The notes under the pieces: model-generated
What the model was told of the DNA's origin: nothing
What the model saw: the letters and a program-made list of their open reading frames with translations, nothing else
Databases searched by the model: none
In this document: piece by piece, positions 1 through 7,099 of the stretch
Layout of the letters: every line of letters starts with the position of its first letter
Position numbering within the stretch: the first letter of the stretch is position 1
Origin: Leucothrix arctica
Lineage (GTDB): Bacteria > Pseudomonadota > Gammaproteobacteria > Thiotrichales > Thiotrichaceae
Direction of reading: 5' to 3'
Length of the DNA: 64,000 nt
Assembly: GCF_003172895.1 (NCBI RefSeq)
Contig: NZ_QGKL01000029.1
Coordinates: 1 to 64,000, forward strand
Made by a program: the position numbers and the translations under genes

Positions 1-580
1 CGAGTGTGACTAAGTATGCTGATTGGCCATGGATCGTATCGCCTTCCCAATCACCGAGTCGCGTGCGTTTATCAACAATAGCTGGGCGCTCTGATATATC
101 TTTTCGATTAGGAATGAGGTTTACACCCGCTTTTCTATTACGTTTCCCACCTTTCCAGCGCGTCTTTCCATAGCAGGGTAATGCTTGGTAAAGCACCCCT
201 CCTTGATGTTTATCCCTCTTTATTCGATGGTAAATCGTGCTGTGACTTAAACGCTCTTTTTGTGGGACTCCCTCTCGCTTCATTCGCTGGCTGATCGACT
301 CTGGAGACCAGCCTAAGCAAAGTCCTTTCCTAATAAAGTCATCCGTTTTATCACTGACTTTATGATGCTTTGCAGCCTCTTTCTGTCGGCCAATACTCTG
401 GAGATGAGCGGAAGCGGCTTCATAACCGTTGGCAGACTTATTCCGTCTCAACTCACGGCTAACTGTTGAATAGTGAACGCCTACTTTGCACCCTATTTGA
501 CGTAAATTATGTTTAGTTTCTCGCAAGCTCCAAATTTGGTATCGTTGTGCCTGAGTTAGCTGGCGATAATGTGTGCTCAT
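1..580 (-). CDS. IS30-family transposase, N-terminal part (cut by window edge)
   Basis: This would catalyse transposition of an IS30-family element. About 193 residues are visible, starting MSTHYRQLTQAQRYQIW at the ATG at 578-580 on the minus strand. The N-terminal half has the helix-turn-helix typical of IS30 (HYSTVSRELRRN, then GWSPESISQRM). The first acidic residue of the DDE core is in GDWEGDTIHG near residue 183. No stop or frameshift is seen, so the gene may be intact beyond position 1. The right end of the element probably lies near 650-672, in the stretch around GTTGCACTTATTCTATTAC, but it cannot be fixed without the left end. Confidence 0.92.
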   Translation of the reverse strand, partial: MSTHYRQLTQAQRYQIWSLRETKHNLRQIGCKVGVHYSTVSRELRRNKSANGYEAASAHLQSIGRQKEAAKHHKVSDKTDDFIRKGLCLGWSPESISQRMKREGVPQKERLSHSTIYHRIKRDKHQGGVLYQALPCYGKTRWKGGKRNRKAGVNLIPNRKDISERPAIVDKRTRLGDWEGDTIHGQSAYLVTL

Positions 581-755
581 AGCAGACCTGTTTTTTGTGT
601 GAGAACTGAAACGGTAACGTCAGTTAACTCACTTTTCAATCAGGTGCGTGTTGCACTTATTCTATTACTCCAGCCTTAACTCAAACCAAACTATCGACAA
701 TAATTTACCGCACACACTCTGATATGCGTGCGGTAAATCGTTTAAAACAGGACAA
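581..755. mobile_element. Presumed right-end non-coding region of the IS30 element
   Basis: The stretch between the transposase start and the next gene contains GTGTTGCACTTATTCTATTA at about 649-668, which resembles IS30-family terminal sequences. The matching left inverted repeat is outside the window, so the boundary is an inference. A CGCACAC/GTGTGCG-like inverted repeat near 710-735 could serve as terminator for the minus-strand gene ending at 756 only if read leftward; it has no clear T run. Confidence 0.4.
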
Positions 756-1493
756 TTAACGAACCAAAGGAACACTTCTGAATTCAACGTAAGTTGAAGA
801 GCTTAAAGCAACCCTGAAAAGAGGGACTATATCACCACTTGAAATCACATCTGAAAATGTCATCTCAGATCTAACTAAAACTCCTTTAACTAATAGTTTG
901 ATTGGATATTTTTCATTAATTATTCTTCCATATTTAATTTTGTCGACATTGTATTGATCACCTTCAGCATCAATCAAAAAGCTTCTAGCATCTAAAGTGA
1001 TTTTTTTATCACTGGAGGTGTTTTTGACTGTAAATTTACACTTAATGGATTTTGCTTTTTGGGTACATGACTTCACTGTAAACTCAACTTCATTATACAC
1101 AACACGGCTTTGAGACCCTTCGGGAAGGTCAATGTCATCATTTTCAGTGAATAATTTCCGGATGGCATTCAGCTTATCTAAGTCGCTTAAAGAATCACTA
1201 CCTTCTATTACTCTGCAATATAAATATATCAGCTTAGCTTTAATTACTGTTTTATTTGCATCTTTATGCTTTTCAAAAATATTTGTTGTTTCTTTATCTA
1301 AAGACAGCTTTACATTACCATCAATTGCACCAAGTTTAAAAAGTGTTGAGGCTGATCCTGCTACTTCTGCTGCGATTTTTTCACTTACTTTTGCTTGTGG
1401 ATTAAGAACCTCGCAAGCACCGATCTCACTGGCATATAAGCTATTAGAAAAAGATAAAACAAACAAAAAGATCAAAAAACTAATTACTTTCAC
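756..1493 (-). CDS. Hypothetical secreted protein, 245 aa
   Basis: I do not recognise this family. The first 22 residues are a signal peptide ending SNSLYA-S, so the protein is probably periplasmic or exported. The first half is helical and charged. The second half (from about residue 130) is beta-rich, with a Cys pair (SCTQKAKSIKC) and the look of an immunoglobulin-like DUF4352-type domain (FTVKNTSSDKKITLDAR). Translation starts at GTG 1493, preceded by AGGGG seven bases upstream. The gene is more AT-rich than its neighbours and sits between an IS30 transposase and hipBA, which suggests acquired accessory DNA. Confidence 0.7.
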   Translation of the reverse strand: MKVISFLIFLFVLSFSNSLYASEIGACEVLNPQAKVSEKIAAEVAGSASTLFKLGAIDGNVKLSLDKETTNIFEKHKDANKTVIKAKLIYLYCRVIEGSDSLSDLDKLNAIRKLFTENDDIDLPEGSQSRVVYNEVEFTVKSCTQKAKSIKCKFTVKNTSSDKKITLDARSFLIDAEGDQYNVDKIKYGRIINEKYPIKLLVKGVLVRSEMTFSDVISSGDIVPLFRVALSSSTYVEFRSVPLVR

Positions 1494-1743
1494 AAAAATA
1501 CCCCTATATTTAAAATATAATAACTTTGCCTCACGGACTGTAGTACATTTAGCCAGTAAAGTTAAGTATCAGTAAATAGCATTAGTAATTCAATTTACCT
1601 ATCTGGAAAAACACCATTAATATCCAAGGTAGCATCATCACACAAAACTTTGTACGTTTTCGAAAAAACCAAGTGAATGAAACTTCACATTTGACACTTC
1701 TGGGTTACATATAAGATACTTATGAAATACACAGGTATCAAAA
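1494..1743. promoter_or_regulatory. Divergent intergenic region with hipBA promoter and possible operator
   Basis: A sigma70-like promoter for hipBA reads TTGACA (1691-1696), an 18-bp spacer, then GATACT (1715-1720). An inverted repeat GATAC (1715-1719) / GTATC (1735-1739) with a 15-bp spacer overlaps the -10 box and lies just before the hipB start. It is a plausible autoregulatory operator, because HipB-type antitoxins usually bind palindromes at their own promoter. The operator assignment is inference from position and symmetry only. Confidence 0.45.
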
Positions 1744-2073
1744 ATGAAAATCGACACATACTCTGCTCCGTCTAAAAACGCAGTACTTCTACTCGGTCAA
1801 CTCATAGAAGTAGCTCGCAAAGAAAAAAAGTTAACGGCCACCGAAGTTGCAGAACGAGCGGGAATATCCCGTCCCTTTCTACAACGTATCGAAAACGGCG
1901 ACCCCAAATGCAATATCGGTGCATTCTTCGAGGTAGCCACTATCGTTGGCGTAAAGCTGTTTGACGCTGACGAAACCAGTCTAAGCAAGCACATCCGCCA
2001 AGTAGAAGATAAGCTCACCCTTCTCCCAAAATCCATTCGTAAAAAGCAACGCAAGGTAGACGATGACTTCTAA
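1744..2073 (+). CDS. hipB: HipB-like antitoxin, XRE-family DNA-binding protein
   Basis: This is the antitoxin and autorepressor of a type II HipBA toxin-antitoxin module. The 109-residue protein has a Cro/CI-type helix-turn-helix at about residues 20-75 (LTATEVAERAGISRPFLQRIENGDPKCNIGAFFEVATIVGV). Its lysine/arginine-rich C-terminal tail (KSIRKKQRKVDDDF) is of the kind that contacts HipA or is degraded to release it. The hipA start lies inside the end of this gene (11-bp overlap), so the two are translationally coupled. In known systems HipB neutralises HipA and represses the operon. Confidence 0.88.
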   Translation: MKIDTYSAPSKNAVLLLGQLIEVARKEKKLTATEVAERAGISRPFLQRIENGDPKCNIGAFFEVATIVGVKLFDADETSLSKHIRQVEDKLTLLPKSIRKKQRKVDDDF

Positions 2074-3331
2074 CAACTATACCGAGGCCTATGTCTGGAT
2101 TTGGCTCCCCGAAGCAACCGAACCTGTTGTTGCTGGCAAGTTGGAAATGGATGGTAAAGAGCTACTCTTTAATTATGGTAAAAGCTATTTGGCGCGAGTG
2201 GATGGCGCTAACCCTGCCATTGCTATTTATGATAAAGAGTTGCCACTACAATCAGGCTCTATTCCCTTGTTAGATGGTTTGGACATGCCAAGCTGTATAC
2301 GTGATGCAGCGCCTGATGCGTGGGGGCGACGCGTCATTATTAACCGAACTCTTGGGTTAAAAGGCGCGAATGCCGATACCGCACAACTTGACGAGTTGAC
2401 CTACTTGCTTGAATCAGGTTCGGACAGGATTGGCGCGCTCGACTTTCAGACTTCACCGACTGAGTATGTACCTCGCTCTCCTCTTAACCCCTCGCTAGAT
2501 GAGTTAATCGAGTCTGTAGGGCGTGTTCAACAAGGCATCCCGTTAACGCCTGAGCTCGACCAAGCGCTATTTCATGGTAGTTCGATTGGTGGCGCTCGCC
2601 CAAAGGCTTTAATTGAGCAGGACAATAAAAAGTATGTTGCTAAGTTTTCTGCTAGCTCAGATCTTTATAGTGTGGTGAAAGCGGAATACATAGCGATGCG
2701 TTTGGCTGCTATCGCAGGTCTAAACGTTGCACCTGTTCGACTAGTTAAAGCACTGCACAAAGATGTACTTTTGATTGAGCGCTTTGATCGCATTCACACC
2801 AAAAACGGCTGGCAACGTAAAGCCATGTTATCTGCTCTGACCTTATTTGGGCTGGACGACATGATGGCAAGGTATGCTAGCTATGAGGTACTGGCTGAAT
2901 TAATCCGACACCGTTTTTCTAATCCTAAAAATACGCTTCGTGAGTTGTTTTCTCGACTGGTGTTTAACATCCTTTCAGGAAACACCGATGACCACGCCAG
3001 AAACCATGCTGCTTTTTGGGATGGTAGTCAGTTAACACTTACGCCAGCGTATGATATTTGCCCTCAAGGCCGTGCAGGTAATACGGCTTCTCAAGCAATG
3101 TTAATTCATGGAAATAATAACCTTAGCCAACTTCAAAACTGTTTAGAGGCGGCGCACAACTTTCATTTGTCAGAAGCAGAAGCTAAGGAAATAATTGAAC
3201 ACCAGATAAGTGTGATTAAAGGTCACTGGGCTGGTGTTTGTGATGAAGTGGAACTTAGCGAGGTAGATAGAAACTTACTCTGGGATCGACAATTTCTGAA
3301 CCCGTTTGCGTTTGAGGATTATGCACGTTGA
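2063..3331 (+). CDS. hipA: HipA-like serine/threonine kinase toxin
   Basis: The 422-residue protein is a full-length HipA-family kinase. In E. coli HipA phosphorylates glutamyl-tRNA synthetase and causes growth arrest and persistence; the target here is unknown. Visible features are the N-terminal subdomain (residues 1-110), the Ser-containing P-loop GSSIGGARPKALI near 172-184 with the ATP-binding Lys in KYVAKFS, the catalytic loop NTDDHARN near 307-314, and the metal-binding YDICPQG near 329-335. All key residues are present, so it is probably active. It overlaps hipB by 11 bp. A strong hairpin follows at 3355-3390. Confidence 0.92.
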   Translation: MTSNNYTEAYVWIWLPEATEPVVAGKLEMDGKELLFNYGKSYLARVDGANPAIAIYDKELPLQSGSIPLLDGLDMPSCIRDAAPDAWGRRVIINRTLGLKGANADTAQLDELTYLLESGSDRIGALDFQTSPTEYVPRSPLNPSLDELIESVGRVQQGIPLTPELDQALFHGSSIGGARPKALIEQDNKKYVAKFSASSDLYSVVKAEYIAMRLAAIAGLNVAPVRLVKALHKDVLLIERFDRIHTKNGWQRKAMLSALTLFGLDDMMARYASYEVLAELIRHRFSNPKNTLRELFSRLVFNILSGNTDDHARNHAAFWDGSQLTLTPAYDICPQGRAGNTASQAMLIHGNNNLSQLQNCLEAAHNFHLSEAEAKEIIEHQISVIKGHWAGVCDEVELSEVDRNLLWDRQFLNPFAFEDYAR

Positions 3332-3354
3332 AGTAACTCCTGAAGATATCACCA

Positions 3355-3390
3355 ATCAGCATGGTAAGCCTCTACGCTTACCATGCTGAT
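3355..3390 (+). terminator. Perfect 15-bp inverted repeat downstream of hipA
   Basis: ATCAGCATGGTAAGC (3355-3369) pairs perfectly with its complement at 3376-3390 across a 6-base loop. It begins 23 bases after the hipA stop. There is no T run on the plus strand, so it may act as an mRNA 3' stabiliser or weak terminator rather than a canonical intrinsic terminator. The rest of 3332-3696 is AT-rich with no gene that I can support. Confidence 0.55.
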
Positions 3391-3696
3391 GTCTAATTAT
3401 GAGTGTATTCCGGCAAGTACAAAAATTGGTAGTGAGATACCTTTAAAACCTGTTACCTGTAATAGTTCCGATTTCATCTAGCACTAACTGAGAAAAATCC
3501 TTTATATCAGAAACACCCATAGTTTTTGACATAAGAAATTTTATAACTCAAGTAATATCAATAAAACACTTACTCAGAGATATGTAACACTTACAGCGCT
3601 TTCTCAAGTAAGTGGCGAAACCATTTAAAACAGGAAGGTGCACGCTATATCGGCGGAGTTTTATTACAACATCCGCCATTAAACCAGCTTTAGTCG

Positions 3697-4266
3697 CTAC
3701 TTTTTTGCAAGGGTTTCTTCATTCAATAAGTACTGAATGCCACCTTCAATCTTAAGCGCCTGCTTGTCACCTTTGTGAGTTTCGCCAAGGTATTTAGCGC
3801 GTAATTTTCCCTGCTTATCAATCAGGTAAAACGTCGGCCAATACTGATTGCCTAAGGCATTCCAGTAGCTAAAGTCATTATCGATCATAATTGGCTGGTG
3901 CAATTTAAACTGCTTCGCCTTAGCTACGACATTGTTACTATCACGCTCACTGTCAAACTCAGACGCATGAACGCCAATAATCACAAAGTCCTCATCCTCT
4001 AATCGTTTCTCTAAATCATTAGCCCAAGGAAAAGAGCGGTAGCAATTCCAGCAGCCATAAGACCAAATATCCAGTAGTACTACCTTACCTTTTAAGTCAG
4101 CAAGCTTGAGTAGCTTACCGTTTATCCATTCAGATGCTTTGGAGTGTGTGAATTCGGGTGCAGGGGTGAGTTTTTTCTGACTGTCATTAGCATAGGTATT
4201 AGCAGTAAAAAGTAACAATAGCGTACCCAAGTATATTTTTATTTGAGTTGAGAAATAGGGTTTCAC
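3697..4266 (-). CDS. TlpA/DipZ-like thioredoxin-fold protein
   Basis: This 189-residue exported thiol-disulfide protein has a signal peptide (cleavage near ANTYA-N). A redoxin domain spans about residues 35-180. The redox motif CWNC sits in DIWSYGCWNCYRSFPW (about residues 67-82), and the cis-Pro region is near WPTFYLIDKQGKLRAKYLGE. The domain resembles the periplasmic C-terminal domain of DipZ/CcdA fusions (FWTYxCxNC), but no CcdA-like membrane part is next to it, so its electron donor must be elsewhere. It is probably a periplasmic disulfide reductase; the substrate is unknown. Confidence 0.82.
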   Translation of the reverse strand: MKPYFSTQIKIYLGTLLLLFTANTYANDSQKKLTPAPEFTHSKASEWINGKLLKLADLKGKVVLLDIWSYGCWNCYRSFPWANDLEKRLEDEDFVIIGVHASEFDSERDSNNVVAKAKQFKLHQPIMIDNDFSYWNALGNQYWPTFYLIDKQGKLRAKYLGETHKGDKQALKIEGGIQYLLNEETLAKK

Positions 4267-4402
4267 GATAGGTTCCTTTGTTAAGAGCTCTTCTATCTAT
4301 ACGTGAGAGTTAACAAAACCGATGGACTTAGATATTATTTATACATCTAGAAAAGCTTTGCAAAGTTACCAAAGCTTATGACCATAAAATGGAAAAAATA
4401 AT

Positions 4403-4777
4403 ATGAGTACCAGCACTTTCTTCGCCCTTGGCCTAGTCATTGCCATAGGCGTTATAATCGAAGCATTAAGCCTCCAAAAAAACGAAGGTCGTTTCACAAA
4501 ACTGTTTATTTTCACGACTATCTTTGAGTTTGTCTGGGTGCTGGTGTGCGTCTACGCCCTGTTTACGATTAGTTTTCCGTCATGGAGCATCATCATCCCT
4601 GCCGGTTACATATCATACTTTGTCGTCGCTACTTGGCATACGCGCGGAATGACCGAAGGCATAGAGTCAATAGATGATCTAAAGACAATTCAAGCACCTA
4701 CTGGAATGGTTAAAATCTCGCTACTAGCAGGTGTTATACTTTTTATACTTAATTGCATGGCCTTAACACTGATATAA
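4403..4777 (+). CDS. Small four-helix membrane protein, 124 aa
   Basis: I do not recognise the family. Four hydrophobic segments are visible, at about residues 4-22, 33-56, 59-76 and 103-123, so it is an inner-membrane protein. The loop between helices 3 and 4 is polar (TRGMTEGIESIDDLKTIQAPTGM). A 33-bp sequence starting 23 bases after the stop is repeated downstream of the bufferin operon. No neighbouring gene suggests a function. Confidence 0.65.
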   Translation: MSTSTFFALGLVIAIGVIIEALSLQKNEGRFTKLFIFTTIFEFVWVLVCVYALFTISFPSWSIIIPAGYISYFVVATWHTRGMTEGIESIDDLKTIQAPTGMVKISLLAGVILFILNCMALTLI

Positions 4778-4800
4778 AACTCTCTACCCCCTCCCATCAC

Positions 4801-4833
4801 CCCCGTTACTCATTGTTGATAATTCCCAGCAAC
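4801..4833. repeat. 33-bp dispersed repeat, copy 1
   Basis: This stretch (starting CCCCGTTACTCATTGTTGAT) matches 29 of 33 bases at 7003-7035. Both copies lie 18-23 bases after a stop codon on the same strand, on either side of the bufferin operon. There is no obvious inverted repeat or terminator. It may be a small intergenic repeat family of this genome. Confidence 0.5.
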
Positions 4834-5087
4834 CACTTGCAACGATGTCTAATCCAAGCATTAACTGGGTGAACTGTTATCTGACATCGCTTTAGCAAGC
4901 AACTGTAAGCCTCGGCCAGTCTTCCCATTACCACGCTTAGCTCTAACCTTGAAACGTGTTTCAGCATCGAAGTCTGCTAACAATCATGAGAACGAGTTAG
5001 TAGAGGCATAAGCCGCCTTCACTTTCAGCATAAAATAATTATTCAAAAAATAATGCAGTTAAATAGCTCACTCATTCGTTATTTCTA
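4834..5087. other. Intergenic region with a possible gene relic
   Basis: On the minus strand, 4861-4983 is open for 41 codons (reading LLADFDAETRFKVRAKRG and on to LLAKAMSDNSSPS-stop). It has a protein-like composition but no start codon, and an in-frame TGA at 4984-4986 closes it. It may be the 3' end of a decayed gene. I cannot name the family. The rest is AT-rich and probably contains the promoter of the bufferin operon, which I could not place with confidence. Confidence 0.25.
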
Positions 5088-5088
5088 G

Positions 5089-5124
5089 GACGGTGTTTTT
5101 TAAAACACTCCGTCACATTTTTTT
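5089..5124 (+). terminator. Leader hairpin with T tract upstream of the DUF2282 gene (possible attenuator)
   Basis: GACGG-TGTTTT (5089-5099) pairs with AAAACA (5102-5107) and CCGTC (5110-5114), leaving a CT bulge. A tract of eight Ts follows from 5118. This is a canonical intrinsic terminator only 45 bases before the start codon at 5160, with the Shine-Dalgarno AGGA at 5148-5151. No plus-strand gene ends nearby for it to terminate, and there is little room for a promoter after it. A conditional terminator (attenuator) for the metal-related operon is therefore plausible; this is inference. Confidence 0.55.
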
Positions 5125-5159
5125 TACACTTTAAAATTAATAAATATAGGAATACATTT

Positions 5160-5531
5160 ATGAGCACGAAACAAATCTTGACTGCAGGTTTACTCTCTTT
5201 GGTTGCTGTTGGCGCACACGCTGCAGACGTTAAAAGCATCTCTAAATCAGGTGATGAGCGCTCTCAAGTAAAAGCATATGACGAAGGTCAATATGTTGTG
5301 AAATGTGTCGGTGCTGCTAAAGGTGGCGAGAATGACTGTGGCGCACTTGATGGTTCTCACGACTGCGCTGGTTTAAGCCCTAAGTCAATAGACAACAGCT
5401 TAAATGAGTGGGTTTACACAACACTTAAAGAGTGTGCTGAGCACGAAAACGGCCACTTCATGATGAAGGGTAAAGACGGCGCTGTCGCACTAGGAAAAAC
5501 TGAGTTCCAAGTTAAGAAAGTCGTTAAATAA
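5160..5531 (+). CDS. DUF2282 bufferin-type precursor protein
   Basis: This small exported protein (123 aa) belongs to DUF2282, whose characterised members are bufferins. These are ribosomally made peptides whose cysteines are modified by a DUF692 (MNIO) enzyme and which bind copper in the periplasm. A signal peptide ends AHA-A near residue 21. Four Cys are present in the family context: KCVGAAKGGENDCGALDG, HDCAGLSP and KECAEHENGH. The central NDC and HDCAG cysteines are those expected to be modified. The C-terminus is about 25-30 residues longer than typical bufferins. The DUF692 gene starts at the very next base, so modification enzyme and precursor are tightly co-expressed. Confidence 0.85.
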   Translation: MSTKQILTAGLLSLVAVGAHAADVKSISKSGDERSQVKAYDEGQYVVKCVGAAKGGENDCGALDGSHDCAGLSPKSIDNSLNEWVYTTLKECAEHENGHFMMKGKDGAVALGKTEFQVKKVVK

Positions 5532-6377
5532 GTGAAGGATTTGCTTCCGGCTGGAATCGGACTTGGTTTCCGATTCCAGCATGCACCGATCATCCTTCGT
5601 GATAAGCCCCAAACACCGTGGTTTGAGTTAATCGCTGATGATTTACTCTTATCCAGTGGCCGGCAGCGCGTCGTTGAAAAACTGCGAGAGCATTACCCCA
5701 TTGCACTGCATTCGGTAGGCTTAAACATCGCCGGCCCTGACCCGCTAGATACCGATTATTTGAATGCCTTGGTGTCGGTATACCAGCAAACAGAAGCTGC
5801 TTGGTTATCCGACCACCTGTGCTGGTCTGCTGCGGGTAAACGCCAACATTTTGACTTACTGCCCTTTGCCTTTACACGGGGTATGTTGGACTACTTATGC
5901 CCTCGTATTGACCAAGTACAGCAACGCTTGAAACGTCCACTAGTGCTGGAAAACATTAGTTACTATCAACGTTTTCAACAAGACGAAATGGGCGAATGGG
6001 AGTTTACCGCTGAGTTGATGAAGCGGACAGGCTGTAAGATGTTGTTAGACCTCAACAACCTATGGACCAATGCGACCAACTTTGACCTCAAACCGACGGC
6101 TGAACTGAGTACATTACTGCAACTCATCCCTGCTGATGGCATTGTGCAGATTCATGTCGCGGGTTCTAAGTTTCATGCGACTGATGACAGCGCTGACAAT
6201 GGTTACTGGGTTGATACCCATGGCGAGCAAGTGCCTCAGGCGGTATGCGATTTGCTAAAAGCCACCTATGCAACCTGTGGTGAAATTCCTACTATCATCG
6301 AGCGAGATAATAATTTGCCAAGCTTTGATGAGTTAGAGTCTGAGCGACAAACACTGGTAGATACAATTAATGAATAA
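5532..6377 (+). CDS. DUF692 multinuclear non-heme iron oxidative enzyme (MNIO, BufB/MbnB-like)
   Basis: The 281-residue TIM-barrel enzyme is of the MNIO family, which uses two or three iron ions and oxygen to convert peptide cysteines to oxazolone or thiooxazole groups. Metal-ligand and core motifs are visible in order: ALHSVGLNIAG (near 54-64), WLSDHLCWSA (near 91-100), VLENISYY, LLDLNNLWTN, QIHVAGSK, WVDTHGEQVP and IIERDNNLPSFDEL. It starts at GTG 5532, directly after the TAA of the DUF2282 gene, and overlaps the DUF2063 start by 8 bp. The likely substrate is the adjacent DUF2282 precursor. Confidence 0.93.
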   Translation: MKDLLPAGIGLGFRFQHAPIILRDKPQTPWFELIADDLLLSSGRQRVVEKLREHYPIALHSVGLNIAGPDPLDTDYLNALVSVYQQTEAAWLSDHLCWSAAGKRQHFDLLPFAFTRGMLDYLCPRIDQVQQRLKRPLVLENISYYQRFQQDEMGEWEFTAELMKRTGCKMLLDLNNLWTNATNFDLKPTAELSTLLQLIPADGIVQIHVAGSKFHATDDSADNGYWVDTHGEQVPQAVCDLLKATYATCGEIPTIIERDNNLPSFDELESERQTLVDTINE

Positions 6378-6984
6378 GCACTCAATCTCACCATTTTCGT
6401 TAGCACAGCAGGAAATGTCAGCACAAATTTACGCAGGAGATGAAGCTTACAAGCTTGATGATTGGCGTTGCAGTGACCGCATTCCTAAGGCGCTAGCGCT
6501 CGATATATACCAACGCAATTTGCATGGTGGGGTTGCTCAACACTTACAAGCACACTTCCCTGTTACCAATGCTTATATTGGCACTCAGGGGTATCAATTT
6601 ATTTGTGCCGAGTACCTTAAAGAGTCACCACCAGAACGACCTCTGTTTACCTTATACGCGGCTCACTTTCCTGGCTTTTTACTAGAGTATGGTGAGCAAC
6701 GTCCACAGCAGGCTATTTGGTCCGTCAGCGCGCGCTTGGCTCAGATCGACTTTTTTCACCATAACGCGTTTTGTGAAGATCAGCGTATTCAAGTGGAAGC
6801 GTGTTATTACCAACTTTGGATAACCTTAAAAGCACTCATGGATAGCGGGGCCGAAGCAACTGAGTTGGGACTATACCAGCGCCTTGATTTGCACCCTGAG
6901 CTTTACCAAGATGAAAGTGAGTACATCACGCTGGTGACTTTCTGGAAAGATGACGAGTTGTTTTTTATGAAAGAGGCGTTCTGA
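6370..6984 (+). CDS. DUF2063 DNA-binding-domain-like partner protein (BufC/MbnC-like)
   Basis: This 204-residue protein belongs to DUF2063. Members partner MNIO enzymes and are thought to present the precursor peptide to the active site. The N-terminal part carries the family pattern (LAQQEMSAQIY ... ALDIYQRNLHGGVAQHLQAHFPVTNAYIG), followed by a HFPGFLLEYG segment near residue 99. It overlaps the DUF692 gene by 8 bp, so the three genes form one operon. A DoxX-like gene, often the fourth member in other genomes, is absent here. Confidence 0.88.
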   Translation: MNKHSISPFSLAQQEMSAQIYAGDEAYKLDDWRCSDRIPKALALDIYQRNLHGGVAQHLQAHFPVTNAYIGTQGYQFICAEYLKESPPERPLFTLYAAHFPGFLLEYGEQRPQQAIWSVSARLAQIDFFHHNAFCEDQRIQVEACYYQLWITLKALMDSGAEATELGLYQRLDLHPELYQDESEYITLVTFWKDDELFFMKEAF

Positions 6985-7002
6985 AAGTACTGATGCCATT
7001 GA

Positions 7003-7035
7003 CCCCGTTACCCATTGTTAATATTCCCCAGCAAC
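7003..7035. repeat. 33-bp dispersed repeat, copy 2
   Basis: This is the second copy (starting CCCCGTTACCCATTGTTAAT) of the element at 4801-4833, with four mismatches. It begins 18 bases after the DUF2063 stop codon. Confidence 0.5.
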
Positions 7036-7099
7036 TCTGTATTTAAATTAACCAACCATGCTAAATTAAATCCCCCGCTATCTTCATAAGGCCGCTCAT

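Noticed and set aside
1132-1575. 147-codon plus-strand reading frame
   Set aside because: It is antisense to the secreted protein gene at 756-1493, which has a signal peptide and good ribosome site.
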